Assembly: GCA_021496925.1 (NCBI GenBank)
Contig: CP053915.1
Location: 4,801,501 to 4,865,500, forward strand
Direction of reading: 5' to 3'
Length of the DNA: 64,000 nucleotides
DNA from: Acidovorax sp. YS12
GTDB taxonomy: Bacteria > Pseudomonadota > Gammaproteobacteria > Burkholderiales > Burkholderiaceae_C
Shown here: piece after piece, positions 7,935 to 17,344 of the stretch
How positions within the stretch are numbered: position 1 is the stretch's first letter
Layout: every line of letters starts with the position of its first letter
Made by a program: the position numbers and the translations under genes
The notes under the pieces: generated by a model
Database searches by the model: none
Told to the model about the DNA's origin: nothing
The model's input: only the letters and a program-made list of their open reading frames with translations

Positions 7935-8282
7935 CTAATGCAAAGGGCCTTTGAACACGAAGAAGGCGCCCAGGCAGATGAAGCCGAAACCCACCAGATG
8001 ATTAAGCGTGAGCTTTTCGCCGAGATAGACAACGGAAAAAACGGCAAAGACCACCAGCGTGATGACTTCCTGCATCGTCTTGAGCTCGGCCGCGCTGTAG
8101 ATGGCATGGCCGATCCTGTTGGCAGGGACCGCGAAGCAGTATTCGGCCAGCGCGATCAGCCAGCTCACCAGCACCACCAGGTAAAGCGGGCGGTCTCCAA
8201 ATTTGAGGTGGCCATACCAGGCCACCGTCATGAAGGCGTTGGATACGAAAAGCAGTGCAATGGGCAAGAGCTTGGGAGGCAT
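7935..8282 (-). CDS. DUF486 / small DMT-like membrane protein
   Basis: A 115-residue protein with four hydrophobic helices ('LLPIALLFVSNAFMTVAW', 'LYLVVLVSWLIALAEY', 'VITLVVFAVFSVVYL', 'LVGFGFICLGAFFVF') and the family-typical 'EYCFAVPANRIGH'. DUF486 proteins resemble half-size drug/metabolite transporters and may dimerise. No experimentally supported role is known to me. The start at 8282 is chosen because the upstream extension is Pro/Gly-rich and not hydrophobic. It is probably co-transcribed with the MFS gene. Confidence 0.82.
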   Translation of the reverse strand: MPPKLLPIALLFVSNAFMTVAWYGHLKFGDRPLYLVVLVSWLIALAEYCFAVPANRIGHAIYSAAELKTMQEVITLVVFAVFSVVYLGEKLTLNHLVGFGFICLGAFFVFKGPLH

Positions 8283-8365
8283 CGAGAAAACTCCAGTCAG
8301 GGGAAGCGCCGTGCCCGGCGAGTGTGGCGAGCGCCCGCACTGGCCAGGCACGCGAAGGCACGGAC

Positions 8366-9052
8366 TCAGGGCACGCGGTCGTAGAGCGGCTGCAGGGCGG
8401 ACAGGCTGGTGCCCATGCTGACGGCTTCCAAAGAGGTGCCGAACGCATTGCGCGTGCCCAGGCCGGACGCCGCGAATGGCGCGCCCGCCTGCACGGAAAG
8501 GCGCAGGCTCTCGGGCGGGAAGCGAACGATGCTGCCATCGCTCAGGATGACGCCGTTGGCTTCGCCCCGCGGGCCGGTGAGCACGGTCTCCACGCGGCCT
8601 TCCGCCTGCTGGGGCTGCAGGCGCTGGGCGCGCAGGTGCGGCGGCAAGACCCGGCCCTCGCCCACCGGCGGCGGCTGGTCGTACACGGTGCGCCCGCTGC
8701 CGATGTGGACGATGGCGTCGGCCCTGACCGTGCCCCGTGCTTCCGCCCGTCCAATGATGCGGACGGAGTCGCCGACCTTGACCGCAGCCGTAAGCGCATC
8801 GGCCATGTGCGGCGGGAATTTGGCGATCGTTCCGTCGCTCAGCCGCAGTCCGTCGACCTCGCCGTAGGGATTAGTGAGCATCCGCTGAACCTGGCCTTCC
8901 GCCGCGTACTGGCCCGCCAGGCCAGGGGCTTCCAGTCGCTGAGGCGGTGGTGCGGGCCGTTGGGGCGCCGGGTCCGGCGGGAGGGCCTGTGCGCTCAGGC
9001 TGCACAAGCCGCATGCGAGCGCGGCAGACATGGCGATGAAATGCGTAGACAT
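8366..9052 (-). CDS. Secreted protein of unknown function with an internal duplication, sigma-54 controlled
   Basis: A 228-residue protein that I do not recognise by name. It has a signal peptide ('MSAALACGLCSLSAQA', cleaved near residue 22) and a Pro-rich linker. Two related beta-rich units follow: 'GEVDGLRLSDGTIAKFPP' and 'GEANGVILSDGSIVRFPP', each preceded by 'EGQVQRMLTNP' or 'EGRVETVLTGP'. This suggests a duplicated small-barrel fold like that of DUF5666-type proteins. The start at 9052 has an AAGGAG ribosome site 7 bases upstream. A near-consensus sigma-54 promoter and two inverted repeats lie in its upstream gap, directly beyond the end of a sigma-54 response-regulator gene. It is therefore the likely output of that two-component system. 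Confidence 0.8.
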   Translation of the reverse strand: MSTHFIAMSAALACGLCSLSAQALPPDPAPQRPAPPPQRLEAPGLAGQYAAEGQVQRMLTNPYGEVDGLRLSDGTIAKFPPHMADALTAAVKVGDSVRIIGRAEARGTVRADAIVHIGSGRTVYDQPPPVGEGRVLPPHLRAQRLQPQQAEGRVETVLTGPRGEANGVILSDGSIVRFPPESLRLSVQAGAPFAASGLGTRNAFGTSLEAVSMGTSLSALQPLYDRVP

Positions 9053-9094
9053 GGAAAGGCTCCTTGGGTTGGGGAAAAACACCCAACCTGTGGC

Positions 9095-9108
9095 GCAAGC
9101 ACCGTGCC
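9095..9108 (-). promoter_or_regulatory. Sigma-54 (-24/-12) promoter of the secreted-protein gene
   Basis: The minus strand reads GGCACGGTGCTTGC, with GG and GC exactly 10 bases apart. It matches the consensus TGGCACG-N4-TTGC at all bases except the first T, which is A here. It lies 43 bp before the gene's ATG. Confidence 0.85.
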
Positions 9109-9114
9109 TAAAAG

Positions 9115-9130
9115 GATTTCATTTGAAATC
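9115..9130. promoter_or_regulatory. Short perfect palindrome next to the sigma-54 promoter
   Basis: GATTTCA-TT-TGAAATC lies 6 bp upstream of the -24 element. This is too close for a normal enhancer site, so it may bind a second regulator or a bending protein. Confidence 0.4.
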
Positions 9131-9149
9131 AATGGGTTGTACGCGTCGA

Positions 9150-9202
9150 GTGTCGGACACCGTCCGATCCAGCGACGCCCGGGTGTCACGGAACCGGACA
9201 CC
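9150..9202. promoter_or_regulatory. Pair of candidate upstream activator sites for the response regulator
   Basis: Two inverted repeats share the half-site GTGTC/GACAC: GTGTC-G-GACAC at 9150-9160, and GGTGTC (9182-9187) / GACACC (9197-9202). They lie about 40-95 bp upstream of the sigma-54 promoter, the usual zone for enhancer binding, and within the gap after the regulator's own stop codon. Confidence 0.55.
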
Positions 9203-9220
9203 GGCTTGCGTGCATTCGCT

Positions 9221-10554
<1,334 letters not shown>

Positions 10555-10570
<16 letters not shown>

Positions 10571-11988
10571 GGCAGCTCCATCTCCATGCGTGTTCCTAGG
10601 GCCGAGTCGGCGAGGTAGGCCCGCCCGCCGTGGCCCTGCACGATCTCGCGCACCAGTGCTAGTCCCAGGCCGGTGCCGCCAGCGCGGTGGGTGGCGAAAG
10701 GCTCGAACAGCGTAGCGCGCAAATCGAGCGGAATGCCGGAGCCATCGTCCGCCACCCACAGCAGCAGTGCGCCACGGCTCGTGCGGCGCGCACCGAGTTC
10801 GACCTGCCCGTGTTCCCCTGTGTGCGCCAGCGCATTGAGCAGCAGGTTGTCAAAAACCCGTGCCATCTGCACCGGGTCGAACAGGGCAACCCCCTTGGCG
10901 CTGGCGGCCAGCGCTGCGTCAACTTCCACCGTGATCCGGACGCCATTCTTTTGCGCGGCTTCGGCGTGGGCATTGCGCCGCTCTTCCAGCCATTCCCGCA
11001 GATCAACCGCCTCGCGCTCGGCGCGGAATGGCTGCGTCAACGCCAGCAGGCTCGACACCAGCGTTTCCAGGCGCGCTGTTTGCGACAGCACGGCTTCCAG
11101 CGCGCCAGCCACCCGGGCTTCCCGCAGATCCACCGGCGCAGCCATCGCGTTTTCCACCTTCATGCGCATCGTGCCCAGAGGGTTGCGGATCTCGTGCGCA
11201 AGCCCGGCGGAAACGCGCCCCAGCGTGGCCAGGCGTTCGGACTGGGCCAGTTGCTCCCGCAGACGGGCTGACTGGCGCTGCCAGCGCGCAATCATCCAAC
11301 CCAGCCATGCGCCGGAGACCACGACCAGCGCCAGCAACAGGCTTACTGCAAGGATCAGGGTGTTGACCGTTTCCGCGGCCAGCAGCGGCACGCGCATCAG
11401 GGTCCACGCGATCAGGCGCGGCCCATCGGTTTCCACGGGGCAGGCAGCGAAAGCCACGGCTTCACGCAGACCAGGCCGGACATCCGTCACGAGGCTTGCG
11501 GTATCCAGCGCCCGCTGGGCCATGTCGGCAATGCGCTCCAACTCGGCACTCGGTGGGTCGCGCTTGATCCCCGTGCCGTCGTAGGTCGGGAAAGCGTAGG
11601 CCACCACACCCGCATCCGCGCGCCAGAAGCCGCCTTCCATGCCCGGCTGATCGCGCAGCGCCAGATCAAGCACAGCCTGCGCGGCCGCGGAGGCCATGGG
11701 GTGAGATTCCTCATTCGCAGACAAGAGCTGCTGGCGAGCGCGTGCCGCACCCGCTTGCAGCGCCTGGCAACTGGTCGAGGCAAGTTGGCGCGCATGTGCA
11801 ATCTGGGGGCCAGCGCTTTGGCGGCTGAGCAACAACAGGAGCCAGCCCAGCACAAGAGCCACGGTGGCAATGGACAGCCACAGGGTCAGCAGATCGCGTC
11901 GGACGGAGGATTGCAGCGACAGGTGAGATTTCCTTTGGTATGAGGCACTGCTGGAATGCTGGGGGCGGGCGCTGATGGCTGGCGCCAT
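10555..11988 (-). CDS. Membrane sensor histidine kinase of the sigma-54 two-component system
   Basis: About 477 residues. Helix 1 ('TLWLSIATVALVLGWLLLLL') and helix 2 ('LILAVSLLLALVVVSGAWLG') enclose a periplasmic sensor region of about 150 residues without a recognisable ligand fold. The HisKA box 'GLAHEIRNPLGTMRMK' carries the phospho-accepting His. The ATPase domain has the N box ('NLLLNALAHTG'), G1 ('ADDGSGIP') and G2 ('GGTGLGLALV'). It resembles the ZraS/AtoS/NtrB group that partners NtrC regulators. The start is uncertain: ATG 11988 has no good ribosome site, and a start nearer 11930, after an AAAGGA, is possible. Confidence 0.88.
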
Positions 11989-12394
11989 TGCGCCATTGGG
12001 GGCAGGGCATGCACCACGTTCTCTGCCACTGCGACGCACACACCTGAAAGAGGCCGCGATGGGCGGCAGCCAATGCAACAGCCTTGCTATTCTAGGGGCC
12101 CTCTGTTCGCTGAGAGGGGGTAACGCGGCCGCTCGACGAAGCATGAGCGGACAGCGGCAACCAGCCGTCTGCGCAGCGTTTCGCGGATGTCCAGCCTGCG
12201 CTCGAATCGAATGCGCAGCCTGCCACGGCTCGCAAGCCCCAACTGGGCTGGGTATGCCAGGACGGGCGTGGCGCGGGCCTGCGCGAGGAGCCGGCGAAAG
12301 CCAAGGCACGGCGCGCGGCGTATGGGGCGGGGCGACAATCCGCCGTAACCGCGCCGCGCGGGCCCATCCACCCTTTTTGCTTCTTGGAGCCGCC
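11989..12394. other. Gap between the divergent kinase and PPK2 genes
   Basis: 406 bp with no convincing gene. Open frames exist on both strands, but they lack ribosome sites and recognisable domains. Promoters for the kinase operon (TAGAAT at 12089-12094 on the minus strand is a possible -10) and for PPK2 must lie here. Confidence 0.4.
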
Positions 12395-13270
12395 ATGCCC
12401 ACCACCCCCGCTACGGCAACTGCCCCCGCGTACTTTGACCTGCACGACCGCGCCCTGGCCGAGCGCTGGAAGGCCTGGCAGCCGGTGCCGGGCCAGCCAG
12501 TGCCGCTGCACGGCTTCGATCCCCGCGCCAAGCCGTTCTCGCTGGGCAGCAAGGCCGAAGACAAGGCCGCCGTGGAGGCCTTGGCCGTGGAGCTGGACGC
12601 GCTGCAGAACCTGTTCTACGCCGACAAGCGCTACAAGCTGCTGGTGCTGCTGCAGGGCACCGACACGGCGGGCAAGGACGGCACGATCCGCGGCGTGTTC
12701 GGCCGCATGAGCGCCCTGGGTGTGCACACCGTGGGCTGGAAGGCGCCGACCGAGCCCGAGCGTGCGCGCGACTACCTCTGGCGCATCCACCAGCAGGTGC
12801 CGCCGGCGGGTGAGATCACGGTGTTCAACCGCAGCCAGTACGAAGACGTGCTGGTACCCGTGGTCAACGGCTGGATCACGCCCGCGCAGCACCAGCAGCG
12901 CCTGGCGCACATCAACGATTTCGAGCGCCTGCTGAGCGAGACCGGCACCGTGGTGCTCAAGTTCATGCTGCACATCGGCAAGGACGAGCAGCGCCAGCGC
13001 CTGCAGGAGCGCCTGGACGACCCCGCCAAGCACTGGAAGTTCGACCAGAGCGACCTGGCTGCCCGCGCGCAGTGGGACGGCTACCAGCGCGCCTACGAGC
13101 AGTTGCTGGCGGCCACGCACACGCCCTGGGCGCCGTGGACCATCGTGCCCGCCGACTCCAAGACCCACCGCAACCTGATGATCGCCACGCTGCTCAAGGC
13201 CGTGCTGGAGCGGCTGGATTTGCGCTACCCGCCGGGCGACCCGGCGCTGGCGCATTTGACGGTCGAGTGA
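12395..13270 (+). CDS. ppk2: Polyphosphate kinase 2 family nucleotide phosphotransferase
   Basis: A 291-residue single-domain PPK2 of the P-loop kinase fold. Walker A is 'LLQGTDTAGKDGTIRGV', the Walker B region is 'NRSQYEDVLVP', and the mobile lid is 'KFMLHIGKDEQRQRLQERL'. PPK2 enzymes transfer phosphate between polyphosphate and nucleotides. The length and the 'GTDTAGKDG' signature fit the class that acts on both NMP and NDP, but the class is an inference. The start at 12395 follows TTGGAG; the upstream open frame is non-coding in character. Confidence 0.92.
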   Translation: MPTTPATATAPAYFDLHDRALAERWKAWQPVPGQPVPLHGFDPRAKPFSLGSKAEDKAAVEALAVELDALQNLFYADKRYKLLVLLQGTDTAGKDGTIRGVFGRMSALGVHTVGWKAPTEPERARDYLWRIHQQVPPAGEITVFNRSQYEDVLVPVVNGWITPAQHQQRLAHINDFERLLSETGTVVLKFMLHIGKDEQRQRLQERLDDPAKHWKFDQSDLAARAQWDGYQRAYEQLLAATHTPWAPWTIVPADSKTHRNLMIATLLKAVLERLDLRYPPGDPALAHLTVE

Positions 13271-13294
13271 GGGCAGCCCGGAAACTCCTGTTTC

Positions 13295-13332
13295 GATAGC
13301 TGCTGGCGCTTGTCTGGCGGGCGTTTGCGGCC
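13295..13332 (+). repeat. Dispersed palindromic repeat, copy 2
   Basis: GATAGCTGCTGGCGCTT…GCGTTTGCGGCC, with lead AACTCCTGTTTC. It lies just after PPK2 and has a diverged right arm. Confidence 0.7.
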
Positions 13333-13361
13333 TATTTCATGCGGATTCATGCGGATACCTA

Positions 13362-14524
13362 GTGTCGTGAGTTAGAAGTTCGTTGAACTAATCGAAGATG
13401 GCCGAATCGATCGTGTACCGTATGCACACGACGAGGCGGCCATGCGAGGAAGACCCAAGGCAGAACTGGTGCTGAGCGAAACCGAGCGCGAGCAGCTCAC
13501 AGCGCTGACGCTGCGGCGCAAGACCGCGCAGGCGCTGGCGTTGCGCGCTCGCATTGTTCTGGCCTGCGCCGAAGGCGTGGACAACCAGGTGGTTGCAAGC
13601 CGCCAGCGCGTGACGCAGCAGACGGTTTCGAAGTGGCGCGCCCGATTCGTCGAGCATCGGCTGGACGGACTGCTGGACGCCCCTCGGCCTGGCGCACCGC
13701 GAACGATTGACGACGCGCGGGTCGACGCCGTAATCGCCAAGACGCTGGAGAGCGTTCCCGATGCGGCGACGCATTGGAGCACCCGCACCATGGCGCGCGA
13801 AACCGGCATGTCGCAAACGGCGGTGTCTCGCATCTGGCGCGCATTCGGACTCCAGCCTCATCGCCAAGAGACCTTCAAGCTCTCCAGCGATCCCCTGTTT
13901 GTGGAGAAGGTGCGCGACATCGTCGGGTTGTATCTGGACCCGCCGCTCATGGCCATGGTCCTGTGCGTGGACGAGAAGAGTCAAATTCAGGCACTCGATC
14001 GCACGCAGCCCCTGCTGCCCCTGGCCCCGGGCATCCCCGAGCGGCGTACCCACGACTACGAGCGCCACGGCACGACCACGCTCTTCGCGGCGTTGGACAT
14101 TGCCACCGGGTCCGTCATCGGGGACTTGCATCGCCGCCATCGAAGCGCGGAGTTCCTGCAGTTCCTGCGCACCATCGAGGCCAACGTGCCGGCGGTGCTG
14201 GACATCCACCTCGTGATGGACAACTACGGAACACACAAGACTCCTGCCATCAGAAGCTGGCTTGCCCGGCATGCGCGCTTTCACGTGCACTTCACCCCGA
14301 CCTCTGCGTCCTGGCTGAACCAGGTCGAGCGCTGGTTCTCCACCCTGACGCAAAAGTACATCCGCCGCGGCACTCATCGCTCCACACGACAACTCGAACA
14401 GGCGATCAGGCACTACATCAAGAACAACAATGACCACCCGAAGCCGTTCGTGTGGTCCAAGACCGCCGACGACATCCTCGCGAGCGTCGAGAGATTTTGT
14501 TTGCGAACTTCTAACTCACGACAC
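13362..14524 (+). mobile_element. Intact IS630-family insertion sequence
   Basis: A 1163-bp element bounded by perfect 21-bp inverted repeats. The left repeat (13362-13382) starts GTGTCGTGAGTTAGAAG; the right repeat is at 14504-14524. It is flanked by the TA duplication typical of IS630 (13360-13361 and 14525-14526). It carries one uninterrupted transposase gene. The right flank TA lies within the stop codon of the heme ABC ATPase gene, which is preserved. Confidence 0.95.
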
Positions 14525-14527
14525 TAG
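13442..14527 (+). CDS. IS630-family transposase
   Basis: A 361-residue protein with an N-terminal helix-turn-helix pair (residues about 1-120, 'TQQTVSKWRARFVEHRLDGL'). The DDE catalytic core has Asp in 'LCVDEKSQIQ', Asp in 'LVMDNYGTHK' and Glu in 'LNQVERWFSTL', the spacing expected for IS630/Tc1-mariner enzymes. The last residues (…RTSNSRH) are encoded by the right inverted repeat. The TAG stop is made from the duplicated TA plus one base of host DNA. Confidence 0.95.
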   Translation: MRGRPKAELVLSETEREQLTALTLRRKTAQALALRARIVLACAEGVDNQVVASRQRVTQQTVSKWRARFVEHRLDGLLDAPRPGAPRTIDDARVDAVIAKTLESVPDAATHWSTRTMARETGMSQTAVSRIWRAFGLQPHRQETFKLSSDPLFVEKVRDIVGLYLDPPLMAMVLCVDEKSQIQALDRTQPLLPLAPGIPERRTHDYERHGTTTLFAALDIATGSVIGDLHRRHRSAEFLQFLRTIEANVPAVLDIHLVMDNYGTHKTPAIRSWLARHARFHVHFTPTSASWLNQVERWFSTLTQKYIRRGTHRSTRQLEQAIRHYIKNNNDHPKPFVWSKTADDILASVERFCLRTSNSRH

Positions 14528-15309
14528 TCGAACAGGTACTGCACCGCGCCATCGCGCCCGCGCACCTGCGTGCAGGCGATACCCCAGAGGCGCTCGATGC
14601 GCCCGGGCGTGAGCACCTCGGGCGCGGGGCCCAGGCTGATTGCCTCGCCCTGCGCCAGCAGCAGCACGTCGTCGGCGTAGCGCAGCGCCAGGTTCAGGTC
14701 GTGCAGCACCGCCACCACGCCGCAGCCTTGCGCGTGGGCGCGCTCGCGCAGCAGGCGCAGCGCCTGGTGCTGGTGCGCCAGGTCGAGCGCGGCCGTGGGT
14801 TCGTCCAGCAGCAGCCAGCGCGCCGCGCCGCCGGGCAGGGGCGCCCACACCTGGGCCAGCGTGCGCGCCAGGTGTACGCGCGCCTTTTCTCCGCCCGACA
14901 GGGTGTTGAAGATGCGCTGCGCCAGCCCGGCCACGCCGGTGGCCTGCAGCGCCTGCGTGACGATGCCGCTCTCGTCGGCGGCCGGCTGCCGGCGGTGCGG
15001 GTAGCGCCCCAGCTCGGCCACCTCGCGCACCGTGAAGTCGAAGGCCACGGTGCCCTCCTGCGGCATGACGGCGCGGCGCAGCGCCAGCGCGCCCGGCGCC
15101 AGCGCGTGCAGCGGCTGCCCGTCCAGCAGCACCTGCCCGGCGTCGGGCCGGCGCTGGGCCGACAGCAGCGACAGCAGCGTGGATTTGCCCGCGCCGTTCG
15201 GCCCCAGGATGGCGGTGAAGCGCCCGGGCCGCAGCGTGGCCGAGACGCCGCCGAGCAGCACGCGCCCGCCCGCCGCCACCACCCGCGCATCGATGCATTG
15301 CAGCGTCAT
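14524..15309 (-). CDS. hmuV: Heme ABC transporter ATP-binding protein
   Basis: A 261-residue cytoplasmic ATPase that powers heme import. Walker A is 'ILGPNGAGKSTLL', the ABC signature is 'NTLSGGEKARVHLARTL', Walker B is 'RWLLLDEPTAALD', and the switch His is in 'VLHDLNLAL'. The Q-loop is 'AVMPQEG'. The start at 15309 overlaps the permease stop by 4 bp (ATGA). It is the last gene of the hmu operon. Its TAG stop coincides with the IS630 target site, so the element sits exactly at its 3' end without altering the protein. Confidence 0.94.
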   Translation of the reverse strand: MTLQCIDARVVAAGGRVLLGGVSATLRPGRFTAILGPNGAGKSTLLSLLSAQRRPDAGQVLLDGQPLHALAPGALALRRAVMPQEGTVAFDFTVREVAELGRYPHRRQPAADESGIVTQALQATGVAGLAQRIFNTLSGGEKARVHLARTLAQVWAPLPGGAARWLLLDEPTAALDLAHQHQALRLLRERAHAQGCGVVAVLHDLNLALRYADDVLLLAQGEAISLGPAPEVLTPGRIERLWGIACTQVRGRDGAVQYLFD

Positions 15310-16430
15310 ACGCGGCCCCTGAAGTGGCGCAGCATCCACAGGAACATGGGGCCGCCGATGGCGGCCGTGAGCACGCCCAGCGGCAGCTCGGCCGGCTGCA
15401 CTACGGTGCGGGCCACGGCATCCGCCGCCAGCACCAGCGCCGCGCCCAGCAGCGCCGAGCAGGGCAGCACCACGCGGTGGTCCGGCCCGGTCAGCAGGCG
15501 CACCCAGTGCGGCGCCACCAGGCCGACGAAGCCGATGATGCCCGTGGTGGCCGTGATGGCACCCACGGCCAGCGCGGTGATGAGCACCGCCGCGCGCTTG
15601 GTGCGCTCGACATGCACCCCCAGCAGCGCCGCCTGCGCCTCGCCCAGGGCGATGGCGTTGAGCGGCCGCGCCCAGGCCAGCGCGGCCGCGCAGCACAGCG
15701 CCACCACCGTGGTGACCAGCGCCACGGCGCTCCAGCGCGCGCCGCCCAGGCTGCCGAGCAGCCAGAACTGGATGTTGCGCAGTTGCTCATCGGTGGCCAT
15801 GAAGTTCAGGTAGCCCAGGCCCGCGCCCGCCAGCGCATTGACGGCCACGCCGGCCAGCAGCATCAGCGCGACGTGGGTGCCCGCGGGCCCGTGCGCGAAG
15901 CGGTAGATGAACCCGGTGACGGCCAGCCCGCCCGCGAAGGCGGTGAGCATCAGCGTCCAGCTGCCCAGCGCGTGCGGCAGCGCGGGAAACCAGGCGGGGC
16001 CGAGCACGATGGTCAGGCCCGCCGCCAGCGCCGCGCCGCTGCTGATGCCGACCAGCCCGGGGTCGGCCAGCGGGTTGCGGAACAGCCCCTGCATGAGCGC
16101 GCCGGCCAGCGCCAGGCCCGCGCCCGCGGCGGCGGCCAGCAGCAGCCGGGGCAGGCGGATGTTGAGGAACACCAGCTGCTGCGGCGTGTCGGGCGGCGTG
16201 CCCGACACGGCGTGCGCCAGCGCCCCCAGCAGTTGCGCCGGGGCGATGGGGTAGGCGCCGCTGGCGCCGCCGGCGACGAAGGCCAGCGCCACCAGCGCCA
16301 GGCCGAGCGCCAGCGCGCCGCGCGGCGCCAGCAGCCGGCCGGGTCTGGGGGGCGGTGGTGGCGTGGCCGCGCCTTCGGCGCCCGCGGTCTGGCCGGCGCC
16401 TGGCCGCGCCGGCCCGCTCGATGCGCTCAT
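15306..16430 (-). CDS. hmuU: Heme ABC transporter permease
   Basis: A 374-residue FecCD/BtuC-type inner-membrane permease with about 10 helices. Typical segments are 'IRLPRLLLAAAAGAGLALAG', 'ALMQGLFRNPLADPGLVGIS' (the coupling region) and 'GFVGLVAPHWVRLLTGPDHR'. A Pro-rich cytoplasmic N-terminus of about 30 residues is unusual. Both ends overlap their neighbours by 4 bp (ATGA), indicating tight translational coupling between hmuT and hmuV. Confidence 0.94.
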   Translation of the reverse strand: MSASSGPARPGAGQTAGAEGAATPPPPPRPGRLLAPRGALALGLALVALAFVAGGASGAYPIAPAQLLGALAHAVSGTPPDTPQQLVFLNIRLPRLLLAAAAGAGLALAGALMQGLFRNPLADPGLVGISSGAALAAGLTIVLGPAWFPALPHALGSWTLMLTAFAGGLAVTGFIYRFAHGPAGTHVALMLLAGVAVNALAGAGLGYLNFMATDEQLRNIQFWLLGSLGGARWSAVALVTTVVALCCAAALAWARPLNAIALGEAQAALLGVHVERTKRAAVLITALAVGAITATTGIIGFVGLVAPHWVRLLTGPDHRVVLPCSALLGAALVLAADAVARTVVQPAELPLGVLTAAIGGPMFLWMLRHFRGRV

Positions 16431-17344
16431 GGGTACAGGCGGGCGTGCAGGGCGCGCACGGCCTGGGGCAGGCGCGGGCCGAAGCCCATCAGCAGCAGCG
16501 CGTCGAGCGCGATCAGCGCGCGGCGCTGGTAGGCCGGGGTCAGGGCGAGCTCGGGCCGCTGCCAGAACTTCTGCGGCCCGCCCAGGGCATCGATGCCCTG
16601 CTCGGTGGTGAGGATGAAGTCCGGCGCGCTGCTGGCCAGGGCCTCGGCCGTCATGGGCCGGTAGCCGGTGAAGCCCGTGAGCGCGTTCACCCCGCCGGCG
16701 AAGCGGATCAGCGCATCGCCCGCCGTGCCCTGGCCGCCCACCTGGGCCGAGGGCCCGTGGGACAGCACGAACAGCACGCGCGGCGCCGCGCGCCCGGCGG
16801 CGGCCTGCGCGACCTCGCGGCCGAGCTGCGCCCATTCGGCGTCGAGCCGCGCCTGCAGCGCCCGCGCGGCGTCCTCGCGCCGGGCCGCGTGGCCCACGGC
16901 CTGCACCTTGCGGCGCACGTCGTCCCAGGTGTATTCGGACGGAACCAGCTCCACCTTCACGCCGGCGCTGCGCAACTGGTCGAGCACCACGGGCGGGCCG
17001 GCCTCGGTGGTGGCAATCACCGCGTCGGGCCGCAGCGAGAGCACGCCCTCGGCCGAGAGCTGGCGCAGGTAGCCCACCTTGGGCGTCTTCAGCGCGGCGG
17101 CGGGGTACAGGCTGGTGGTGTCGGTGCCCGCGAGCTGGGCCTCGGCGCCCAGCGCATAGACCACCTCGGTGATGGCGCCGCTGACGGTCACCAGGCGCGG
17201 CAGGCCCGCTGCGGCGGATGTGGCAGACGCGGCGGGCGCTGGCTGTGCCCGCAGCGCCAGCGGCGTGGCGCAGCCCAGGGCCGCGGCCAGCACCGCGCGC
17301 CGCGAGGGGGGCAGGGCGTGCATGCGGACGGCTCCCGCGCTCAT
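16427..17344 (-). CDS. hmuT: Periplasmic heme-binding protein of the ABC importer
   Basis: A 305-residue class III solute-binding protein ('RLVTVSGAITEVVYALGAEA', 'VGYLRQLSAEGVLSLRPDAV', 'TTEAGPPVVLDQLRSAGVKV'). The N-terminus 'PPSRRAVLAAALGCATPLAL' carries twin arginines before the hydrophobic core, so export could be by Tat or Sec. The Tyr in 'KVGYLRQLS' is in the position of the heme-ligating Tyr of ShuT/PhuT. The start at 17344 is chosen because it overlaps the hmuS stop (ATGA); an internal ATG at 17323 is possible. Confidence 0.92.
   Translation of the reverse strand: MSAGAVRMHALPPSRRAVLAAALGCATPLALRAQPAPAASATSAAAGLPRLVTVSGAITEVVYALGAEAQLAGTDTTSLYPAAALKTPKVGYLRQLSAEGVLSLRPDAVIATTEAGPPVVLDQLRSAGVKVELVPSEYTWDDVRRKVQAVGHAARREDAARALQARLDAEWAQLGREVAQAAAGRAAPRVLFVLSHGPSAQVGGQGTAGDALIRFAGGVNALTGFTGYRPMTAEALASSAPDFILTTEQGIDALGGPQKFWQRPELALTPAYQRRALIALDALLLMGFGPRLPQAVRALHARLYP

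Noticed and set aside
11989..12394. Upstream extension of the kinase or PPK2 proteins through the shared gap
   Set aside because: Both frames stay open, but the added residues are Arg/Pro/Ala-rich with no conserved features, and each extension would overlap the other gene's promoter.
13336..13355. Tandem 10-bp direct repeat TTCATGCGGA x2
   Set aside because: Only two units beside dispersed repeat copy 2. This is too little to call a functional site or a CRISPR-like array.
14524..15309. hmuV truncated by the IS630 element
   Set aside because: The insertion is in the TA of the stop codon and target duplication regenerates TAG, so the protein end is unchanged.
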